This document shows, in pieces, positions 6,982 through 11,893 of a DNA stretch of 11,893 nt. The first letter of the stretch is position 1, and each line of letters starts with the position of its first letter. The DNA is from CAZVCG01 sp964649675 (GTDB taxonomy: Bacteria; Pseudomonadota; Alphaproteobacteria; UBA9219): assembly GCA_964649675.1 (NCBI GenBank), contig CAZYPX010000054.1, positions 1 to 11,893 of the forward strand, in the 5' to 3' direction. A model generated the notes under the pieces. The model did not search any database, was not told the DNA's origin, and worked only from the letters and a program-made list of their open reading frames with translations. Both the position numbers and the translations under genes were made by a program.

Positions 6982-8490
6982 TTACTCCGCGCCGCTCCCG
7001 TAATGCCTCTCGAGATTGCTGAAGCGGGTGTACTGGCCGTCGAAATGCAGAGGCACGATGCCGATGGGCCCATGGCGTTGCTTGGCGATGATGACTTCGG
7101 CGATGTTACGCACCTCTTCGCCCCTTTGCTGCCACCGTTCGTGGCGCGCGTTGAACTTTTCGTCGCCTTCGTCCTGTCGCCGCGACGGTTCGCTGCGCGC
7201 GTGATAGTATTCTTCGCGGTACACGAAAACGACGACGTCCGCATCCTGCTCAATCGACCCGGATTCACGCAGGTCGGACAATTGCGGGCGTTTGTCTTCG
7301 CGGCTTTCTACCGCGCGCGAAAGCTGTGAAAGCGCAAGAACGGGCAGGTCAAGTTCCTTCGCCAAGCCTTTCAGGCCTCGCGTGATTTCAGAAACTTCCT
7401 GAACCCTGTTGTCGTCGCGCCGTGATCCGCCGCCGCGTAAAAGCTGTAGATAATCGATAACGATCAGGCCCAGCGAAGGCACAAGCCGTTTCAAGCGCCG
7501 CGCTCGGGTTCGCAGGGCGGCCACCGTAAGCCCCGGGGTGTCGTCGATATAGAGCGGCGCGCGCGACAGCATTTTCGTGGCTTCGAAGAATTTGGCGAAA
7601 TCTTCCTGCTTTATTTCGCCCCGCCGGATTTTATCCGAAGGCACGCTCGCGTGTTCGCCGAGCAAGCGGGTCGCCAGCTGTTCGTTCGACATTTCGAGGG
7701 AGAAGAAGGCCACGGCCGCGCCGTCTTTTCCGCCTGTCTCGAAGTTGGCGCGCGAGGCATTAAAAGCGATGTTCGTGGCCAGAGCGGTCTTACCCATCGA
7801 GGGGCGTCCGGCAAGGATGACAAGGTCGGATTTTTGCAATCCGCCGAGCTTGCGGTCAAGATCGCGCAATCCCGTTGTAATGCCCGTCACATGGCTGTCG
7901 CGTTTATAGGCTTCTTCGGCTATGCGTAACGACGTCGTCAGCGAGCGTTCAAGTTTTATAAATCCGCGGCTTATTTCTCCGGATTGCGCCAGTTCGAAAA
8001 GACGGGATTCCGTTTCTTCGATATAGGTCGTCGCCGATCTGTCCAGATCGTGCGCATAGGCGTCGTTGACCAGCATTTCGCCCAACGCGATCAACTGCCG
8101 CCGCAGATGCAGGTCATAGATCAACTGCCCGTAATCGAGAACGTTGATGATGCTGATGACGCTTGCGGCCAGATCGCCCAAATATTGCGCTCCGCCAACA
8201 GGCGCAAGAGCCGGATCGTTTTCAAACAGGCCCCGCAGGGTTTTCGGGTCGGCTATCTGGCCGCGATTGATGAGCGTAACGATAGCGGCGAAAATACGCT
8301 CATGAACCGGATCGTAAAAATGTTCAGGCCTGAGAAAATCCCCGACTTTTTCAAAAGCGTTGTTGTTCACAAGGATGGCGCCGAGAAGCGCTTGCTCCGC
8401 TTCGACGTTATGTGGAGGCATGCGCACCGAGGAAACATCCCTCGACGTTGCAGCGGTTATGACCGGGTAGTTTGTTGCTGTCTCTGCCAT
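6982..8490 (-). CDS. dnaB: replicative DNA helicase DnaB
   Basis: DnaB is the hexameric 5'-3' helicase that unwinds DNA at the chromosomal replication fork and recruits primase. The product has 502 residues, typical of the family. The N-terminal DnaB domain begins at PHNVEAEQALLGAIL (26-40). A linker follows, then the RecA-like motor with Walker A GRPSMGKT (228-235), Walker B LIVIDYLQL (342-350), LALSQLSRAVESR (385-397) and LRESGSIEQDADVVVF (408-422). The stretch RRQDEGDEKFNARHERWQ near 437-454 corresponds to an insertion common in alphaproteobacterial DnaB. AKQRHGP is at 469-475. The ATG at 8490 is kept as start although its Shine-Dalgarno is weak. Immediately upstream is a 6-base inverted repeat (ATCAAA-N4-TTTGAT, 8502-8517) and then a DnaA box. 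It is convergent with the DAHP synthase gene, and no rplI or alr neighbour is present. Confidence 0.97.
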   Translation of the reverse strand: MAETATNYPVITAATSRDVSSVRMPPHNVEAEQALLGAILVNNNAFEKVGDFLRPEHFYDPVHERIFAAIVTLINRGQIADPKTLRGLFENDPALAPVGGAQYLGDLAASVISIINVLDYGQLIYDLHLRRQLIALGEMLVNDAYAHDLDRSATTYIEETESRLFELAQSGEISRGFIKLERSLTTSLRIAEEAYKRDSHVTGITTGLRDLDRKLGGLQKSDLVILAGRPSMGKTALATNIAFNASRANFETGGKDGAAVAFFSLEMSNEQLATRLLGEHASVPSDKIRRGEIKQEDFAKFFEATKMLSRAPLYIDDTPGLTVAALRTRARRLKRLVPSLGLIVIDYLQLLRGGGSRRDDNRVQEVSEITRGLKGLAKELDLPVLALSQLSRAVESREDKRPQLSDLRESGSIEQDADVVVFVYREEYYHARSEPSRRQDEGDEKFNARHERWQQRGEEVRNIAEVIIAKQRHGPIGIVPLHFDGQYTRFSNLERHYGSGAE

Positions 8491-8555
8491 GCTGGCAATG
8501 TATCAAACGCTTTTGATCGAATCATCCCTAAACGTTCCGAAAAAGCGCAAGCCCT

Positions 8556-8564
8556 TGTGGATAA
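8556..8564 (-). promoter_or_regulatory. perfect DnaA box upstream of dnaB
   Basis: The minus strand reads TTATCCACA, the exact consensus DnaA box, within the 148-base divergent region between dnaB and the gene at 8639. It is 66 bases upstream of the dnaB start. The preceding bases CTATCCCCG could be a degenerate second site directly adjacent. Binding by DnaA could couple dnaB expression to the replication cycle; that is inference. Confidence 0.6.
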
Positions 8565-8593
8565 CGGGGATAGCCTTGCGGAAAAGAATTAAA

Positions 8594-8599
8594 TATGAT
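8594..8599 (+). promoter_or_regulatory. possible -10 element for the gene at 8639
   Basis: TATGAT (5 of 6 matches to the consensus) lies 39 bases before the ATG at 8639, within an AT-rich patch. No good -35 box is found at the expected distance. The DnaA box lies about 30 bases further upstream. Confidence 0.3.
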
Positions 8600-8638
8600 G
8601 CCGGTTGAACCAACCTTGGAGATTCGTGGAGAGAAAGC

Positions 8639-9022
8639 ATGGGAGTTATCGGCAAAGTCATCGGCACGCTTTTTGTCCTTTTGGCGGGCTTTGTTTTAGG
8701 CCATCATATGGGGTCTACATCCCATACTTCGTCGCCCTTGGTAACGGTCAAGTTTGTTAACGATTCAGGAAAAGGCATCAGCTCGATGCGCCTGATACAT
8801 AACGAAGGCATGGCCGAGGCGCGGGAATTGGCCGATGGGGGCAATTACACGGTGGGTTTTTATGCGCCGAGGGAGACGAGTTATAAACTTGAGGTTGCGT
8901 TTGATGACGGCAAATTTATAGAAGCAGGCCCACGTTTCGTCGATTCCGGTCTTGTGGCCACCGAAACCGTTAAGGAGCTTGAGATCGTGCCCGACTTCAA
9001 AGTCAAGGGTATCCCACGATAA
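8639..9022 (+). CDS. small exported or membrane-anchored protein of unknown function
   Basis: The 127-residue product starts with MGVIGKVIGTLFVLLAGFVL, a signal peptide or single membrane anchor over about residues 5-21, and then has a Ser/Thr/His-rich spacer. The rest (about 34-127) alternates short hydrophobic strands with turns: VTVKFVNDSGKGI, YTVGFYAPRETSYKLEVAF, ETVKELEIVP. This suggests a small beta-sandwich domain in the periplasm. I do not recognise the family. The ATG is supported by GGAGAG 7 bases upstream. The gene is divergent from dnaB across a region holding a DnaA box, and is followed by a decayed stretch before ftsZ. No terminator is obvious. Confidence 0.8.
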   Translation: MGVIGKVIGTLFVLLAGFVLGHHMGSTSHTSSPLVTVKFVNDSGKGISSMRLIHNEGMAEARELADGGNYTVGFYAPRETSYKLEVAFDDGKFIEAGPRFVDSGLVATETVKELEIVPDFKVKGIPR

Positions 9023-9142
9023 TAGAGGTTGTTTAGCGCCGATCCCCCACAGGCGACTGTCTTTTTTCTTGGCATCAACGTCCCGTTCGCCCCAATGCGG
9101 CGCTAGCCGCGCCAGCATCGTCTGGAAGTTCTCCGGCTCCAC
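9023..9142 (-). pseudogene. coding-like fragment, unknown family
   Basis: On the minus strand a frame starting near GTG at 9142 reads VEPENFQTMLARLAPHWGER followed by DVDAKKKDSRLWGIGAKQ. The composition and codon use look like real protein. The frame then continues antisense into the gene at 8639, where it is not credible. It is most likely the tail of a lost gene, or chance. I do not recognise it. Confidence 0.2.
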
Positions 9143-9189
9143 CAGACTTTCGCATCGGGTCTATTAAGCACCGCTCGAAACGGTTTGGG

Positions 9190-9318
9190 TTACTTGTTCC
9201 TTTCAAGCAGTTTTAGCTCGTCAAGCCGCCTGTCTTTTTTTCTGATTTTCAATGTAGGCTCTAATGGTCTTCTCATTCGCCCGCGAGGGATACAATGAAT
9301 AGTACAGAAACAAACACA
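9190..9318 (-). pseudogene. remnant of an IS200-type transposase C-terminus with a frameshift
   Basis: The minus strand encodes ANEKTIRAYIENQKK and then meets a run of seven A (9235-9241). In the direct frame it continues RQAA and stops. Dropping one A gives DRRLDELKLLERNK and a stop at 9190-9192. The repaired tail, YIENQ...D...ELKLL, matches the layout of the final helix of IS200-type Y1 transposases (YIxxQxxEDxxxxQL). Only about 45 residues remain, and the upstream frame is closed by a stop at 9319-9321, so no catalytic His or Tyr is left. It is a degraded mobile-element scar, if the resemblance holds. Confidence 0.4.
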
Positions 9319-9377
9319 TTAAATTTCTTACCAAATAATTAACGCGGGAGATGCGCTTTAACACTTTTGGTTCTGTC

Positions 9378-9553
9378 GAATCTCACACGGAAGATTCACA
9401 TTCATCTCTAACATATTGGAATGAGTCCGTTTTATACCGTCAAAGCAAAACGCATCACGCCTGTAAAATCTAAATATCTGAATTTCTTCAGTGAAATAGC
9501 CTTTTCGCACTTGCAAGAATCAAGCGGAAGGATTCATATGTCACTGTCGATTC
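9378..9553. promoter_or_regulatory. cluster of six GANTC sites upstream of ftsZ
   Basis: GANTC occurs at 9378, 9393, 9423, 9517, 9531 and 9549, six times in 176 bases. Across the whole window I counted about 43, or one per roughly 280 bases. GANTC is the target of the alphaproteobacterial cell-cycle methylase CcrM, and GcrA acts at methylated promoters. In Caulobacter the ftsZ promoter is known to depend on this methylation. The cluster is seen; the regulation is inferred. Confidence 0.5.
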
Positions 9554-9612
9554 TTCACACAACCGCGCTAACGTTTCGCAATACGGACGAGCGCGACGTA
9601 AGAACACTGTAA
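9538..9612 (+). CDS. possible 24-codon leader ORF before ftsZ
   Basis: ATG at 9538 is preceded by GGAAGGA with 5 bases between, a fair ribosome site. The ORF encodes MSLSILHTTALTFRNTDERD plus four residues and ends at TAA 9610-9612, 43 bases before the ftsZ ATG. It has no recognised similarity. The same frame is open back to an ATG at 9421 without a good ribosome site. It might be a translated leader that affects ftsZ expression, or a chance ORF. Confidence 0.25.
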   Translation: MSLSILHTTALTFRNTDERDVRTL

Positions 9613-9655
9613 CGACAGAACGCATAGCTGCATCAAGACGAAGGAGTGCCTGTAC

Positions 9656-11461
9656 ATGATCAACCTGTCGATGGCCGAACCCGATAACCTCCTGCGCCCT
9701 CGCCTTTCCGTTGTCGGAGTCGGCGGAGCTGGCTGCAACGCCATCAACAACATGATACGGAGCAATCTGGAGGGCTGCGATTTCATCGCCGCGAATACGG
9801 ATGCGCAGGCTTTGCAGCAATCCCTTGCGGGACGAAAAATTCAGCTCGGTATCGCCCTTTCGCGCGGGCTTGGCGCCGGATCCAAACCTGAAATTGGGCG
9901 CGCCGCAGCCGAAGAACAGATTTCCGAAATCATGTCGATTCTTGAAGGCTCCGACATGCTGTTCGTAACGGCCGGCATGGGTGGCGGCACAGGCACGGGC
10001 GCAGCGCCCGTCATCGCCCGCGCGGCGCGCGAAATGGGGATTCTTACGGTTGGCGTCGTGACGAAACCCTTCAATTTCGAAGGTGCGCAACGCATGCGCA
10101 AAGCCGAAGCCGGCATTATCGATCTTCAGCAGTATGTTGACACATTGATTGTTATCCCCAACCAGAACCTTTTCCGTATTGCGAACGAGCGCACAACCTT
10201 TGCCGAGGCGTTTCGTCTTGCCGACGAAGTTTTGAATTCCGGCGTACGCGGCATTACCGATTTGATGGTTATGCCGGGCTTCATGAATCTCGATTTCGCC
10301 GATGTCAAAACGGTGATGGGCGAAATGGGGAAAGCCATGATGGGCACGGGCGAAGGCGAAGGCGACAATCGCGCATTGCGCGCTGCGGAAGCTGCGATTT
10401 CCAATCCATTGCTTGACGATATATCCATGAAAGGCGCGCGCGGCGTCTTGGTGAATATCACGGGCGGCTTGGACATGACCTTGTTCGAGGTCGATCAAGC
10501 CGCAAACCGCATCCGCGAAGAGGTCGACTCCGACGCGCAAATCAAAGTCGGCTCGACGCTTAACGAATCCCTCGAAGGACGCATACGCGTTTCCGTCATC
10601 GCCACGGGAATAGATGCCGAGATCGAGCAACAGGCGCGGCTAAGAGCTACGCAAAACGTTCATCAGACCCCCGCACAATCCGTTGTTAATCGCGTAACGG
10701 GAACCGATGCCACACGACGCGTCGCCACACCTGTGGCCAAACCGGCACCTACAGTCAAACCGGTGGTCACGCAGCAAGCCCAACCATCGCAGTCTGCCAT
10801 CGCGCCAGCCGCTCCTTCATACGCAAGGGCTCAGCCAATTGCGCCCCAGCCTGTTGTGACTCAACCTGTAGCGCCCCAACACCACAACACGCAATATCTG
10901 GAGCCTGAGCCTGTCGATGAATACCACCACGAAGATGTTCAACCTGTCGCATCCGGCGGCCAAACGGTTCAAAGAACCACGGAACCTTCGTCCCAAGCGT
11001 ACGCGCAGCCAGGTGCCGGTCCAGCTCAAACTTACGCAACTTCCCCGGCACAACGTCAGACCATTCCTCAGTCTCCGTTACGCCATCAGCCAATGGCAAA
11101 CCCTGCGGCACATCAATCGCAACCCGCTCCTGCCCAGACGTCAGGACCTGCCCATGCGCCAGCACCTGCCCATGCGCCAGAGCCGCAGCCAGACATGCGC
11201 ATAACCCAACTTACGGCAAAACCGGCGGCATCCCAACCAGCAGCAAACCATCGCTCGCAATCGCTATTCCAAAGAATTACGGGATTTGGAATGGTGCGCC
11301 CTTCCGCCATACGCGATGCCGAGGACGCTTTAATGGATACGATGGAAGCGGCTCAACCGCGCTTAAGTGTCGATCCGTCCGATCGTCCGGCTCTTTCATC
11401 AAACGAACAGTCGGATTTGCTCGATATTCCCGCCTTCCTTAGAAGACAGACAAACCACTAG
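9656..11461 (+). CDS. ftsZ: cell division protein FtsZ
   Basis: FtsZ is the tubulin-like GTPase that polymerises into the cytokinetic ring at midcell. The GTPase and C-terminal subdomains span about residues 14-325. They show VVGVGGAGCNAINNM (19-33), the tubulin signature GGGTGTG (109-115), NERTTFAEAF (177-186) and the T7 catalytic loop NLDFAD (211-216). After residue 325 comes a disordered linker of about 260 residues rich in Pro, Ala, Gln and Thr, including a short tandem duplication. The protein ends with the conserved peptide LLDIPAFLRRQ (588-598), which binds FtsA and other ring partners. The total of 601 residues is long even for alphaproteobacteria, because of the linker. The ATG at 9656 has AAGGAG 9 bases upstream. 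An intrinsic terminator and lpxC follow. The long antisense frame over the 5' half is a composition shadow. Confidence 0.98.
   Translation: MINLSMAEPDNLLRPRLSVVGVGGAGCNAINNMIRSNLEGCDFIAANTDAQALQQSLAGRKIQLGIALSRGLGAGSKPEIGRAAAEEQISEIMSILEGSDMLFVTAGMGGGTGTGAAPVIARAAREMGILTVGVVTKPFNFEGAQRMRKAEAGIIDLQQYVDTLIVIPNQNLFRIANERTTFAEAFRLADEVLNSGVRGITDLMVMPGFMNLDFADVKTVMGEMGKAMMGTGEGEGDNRALRAAEAAISNPLLDDISMKGARGVLVNITGGLDMTLFEVDQAANRIREEVDSDAQIKVGSTLNESLEGRIRVSVIATGIDAEIEQQARLRATQNVHQTPAQSVVNRVTGTDATRRVATPVAKPAPTVKPVVTQQAQPSQSAIAPAAPSYARAQPIAPQPVVTQPVAPQHHNTQYLEPEPVDEYHHEDVQPVASGGQTVQRTTEPSSQAYAQPGAGPAQTYATSPAQRQTIPQSPLRHQPMANPAAHQSQPAPAQTSGPAHAPAPAHAPEPQPDMRITQLTAKPAASQPAANHRSQSLFQRITGFGMVRPSAIRDAEDALMDTMEAAQPRLSVDPSDRPALSSNEQSDLLDIPAFLRRQTNH
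11146..11181 (+). repeat. 18-bp tandem duplication within the ftsZ linker
   Basis: Two adjacent 18-base units (11146-11163 and 11164-11181), each starting ACCTGCCCATGCGCCAG, agree at 17 of 18 positions. They encode a repeated PAHAPA. Being in frame, the duplication lengthens the disordered linker without harm and looks recent. Confidence 0.75.
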
Positions 11462-11524
11462 TTTTCGTTGGGTGAGTGTTGCAAGTAAGCGCTGAAATAT
11501 GAAGAAAGGGTAATATTTATCGTA

Positions 11525-11553
11525 GTGCGGGTCTTCGGGCCCGCGCTTTTTTT
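11525..11553 (+). terminator. intrinsic terminator of ftsZ
   Basis: GTGCGGGTC (11525-11533) and GGCCCGCGC (11538-11546) form a 9-base-pair stem with two G-U pairs and a TTCG tetraloop, followed at once by seven T. It lies 64 bases after the ftsZ stop and should separate ftsZ from lpxC, so lpxC needs its own promoter between 11554 and 11746. Confidence 0.9.
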
Positions 11554-11632
11554 ATACGATTTTTGGCACCGGGATGGTTGACGCGAAGGCTCTTGTGATC
11601 GTTTGTCTTCTTTATCAAACAATTACTCCATA

Positions 11633-11662
11633 GTAACAAATCGTAACCAACCGTGACTTTAT
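11633..11662. repeat. 10-bp phased GTRAC repeats in the lpxC leader
   Basis: GTAACAAATC, GTAACCAACC and GTGACTTTAT follow each other with an exact 10-base period, so GTRAC falls on one face of the helix three times. A TGAC-N5-GTCA dyad (11654-11666) overlaps the last unit. The array lies about 85-115 bases before the lpxC start, a suitable place for a regulator. I know of no matching factor. Confidence 0.35.
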
Positions 11663-11746
11663 GTCAGGGCATCAAAGGCATAGAAAATATATCTAACCCT
11701 TTGATTCCAGAGGATGGTTGTTACCTAATTACCTTACGATTTGTTC

Positions 11747-11893
11747 ATGCTTCAAGAAACGTCACCGACGGCCGCGATTCCTGTGAATATGGCGGCTACG
11801 GCTCCAAAGCCGTCACAACGACAGCACACACTCCGTGCTTTTGTAACATGCTCGGGCGTCGGCGTACATACGGGGGCAAACGTCTCTCTTCGG
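11747..11893 (+). CDS. lpxC: UDP-3-O-acyl-N-acetylglucosamine deacetylase, N-terminal part (cut by window edge)
   Basis: LpxC is the zinc-dependent cytosolic deacetylase that commits UDP-3-O-acyl-GlcNAc to lipid A synthesis. The 49 visible residues contain QHTLRAFVTCSGVGVHTGAN (residues 26-45), matching the family's opening QRTLK...GVGLHTGKKVTL, with the expected block VSLR after it. The zinc-binding residues lie beyond the window edge. The first 25 residues are an unconserved extension. The ATG at 11747 has no clear ribosome site, and the ATG at residue 15 (11789) is also possible, so the start is uncertain. Placement just after ftsZ is the widely conserved order. The terminator in between implies separate transcription. 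Confidence 0.85.
   Translation, partial: MLQETSPTAAIPVNMAATAPKPSQRQHTLRAFVTCSGVGVHTGANVSLR

Larger units (their letters stand above)
9023..9655. other. gene-poor region between the small envelope gene and ftsZ
   Basis: These 633 bases lack an intact conserved gene. From left to right they hold a minus-strand coding-like fragment (9023-9142), a minus-strand remnant resembling an IS200-type transposase tail (9190-9318), an AT-rich patch with several TTAA tetramers (9319-9361), six GANTC sites (9378-9553), and a possible 24-codon ORF (9538-9612) just before the ftsZ ribosome site. The right half is the likely ftsZ control region, though I could not fix a sigma-70 promoter in it. ftsA, the usual neighbour, is not here. 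Confidence 0.6.

Noticed and set aside
8502..8517. ATCAAA-N4-TTTGAT inverted repeat just before dnaB as an operator
   Set aside because: The arms are short and AT-rich and occur once; too weak to claim on its own, so only mentioned with dnaB.
9038..9068. Terminator for the small envelope gene at a GCGCC/GGCG pair followed by T6
   Set aside because: The stem is only about four base pairs and is separated from the T run by six bases.
9319..9361. TTAA tetramers upstream of ftsZ as CtrA sites
   Set aside because: The TTAA copies are 19-20 bases apart, not the TTAA-N7-TTAA spacing of CtrA, and the patch is simply AT-rich.
9488..10630. Long open frame on the minus strand across the 5' half of ftsZ
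   Set aside because: It is exactly antisense to the strongly conserved FtsZ GTPase domain and shows no family features; it is a shadow of codon bias.

Overview
The window looks like a chromosomal segment of an alphaproteobacterium of moderate to high GC (judged by eye). The evidence is an FtsZ with a very long linker ending in the IPAFLRRQ-type tail, ftsZ followed by lpxC, a uvrC-pgsA pair, a class II (plant-type) DAHP synthase and a DnaB with the alphaproteobacterial C-terminal insertion. I cannot place it below class level. There is no intact mobile element, CRISPR array, tRNA or rRNA.

Layout. Positions 1-388 (minus) hold the N-terminal part of pgsA, cut by the window edge. uvrC lies just upstream on the same strand (430-2298), forming a probable repair/phospholipid operon. 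Divergent from it are two envelope genes of unknown function: a small lipoprotein (2451-2909) and a 602-residue multi-spanning membrane protein with a proline-rich tail (3027-4835). A gene-poor stretch (4836-5471) follows, with a possible gene remnant, two copies of the same inverted repeat and a good -10 box. It leads into the class II DAHP synthase (5472-6845), the first enzyme of the shikimate pathway. A REP-like hairpin separates this gene from the convergent dnaB (6982-8490, minus). A 148-base divergent intergenic region carrying a perfect DnaA box separates dnaB from a small exported or membrane-anchored protein gene (8639-9022). A second gene-poor stretch (9023-9655) contains decayed coding remnants, one resembling the tail of an IS200-type transposase. 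It also has a dense cluster of GANTC sites and a possible 24-codon leader ORF. Then come ftsZ (9656-11461), a strong intrinsic terminator, and the start of lpxC (11747 to the right edge).

How it fits together. Most recognised genes are housekeeping: DNA repair, phospholipid synthesis, aromatic amino acid synthesis, replication, cytokinesis and lipid A synthesis. The regulatory motifs are the more interesting part: a DnaA box next to dnaB and clustered GANTC sites before ftsZ suggest DnaA- and CcrM/GcrA-type cell-cycle control. The usual ftsQ-ftsA genes are absent upstream of ftsZ. The best candidate for something undescribed is the lipoprotein/membrane-protein pair at 2451-4835. I saw no clear novel defence or mobile system.
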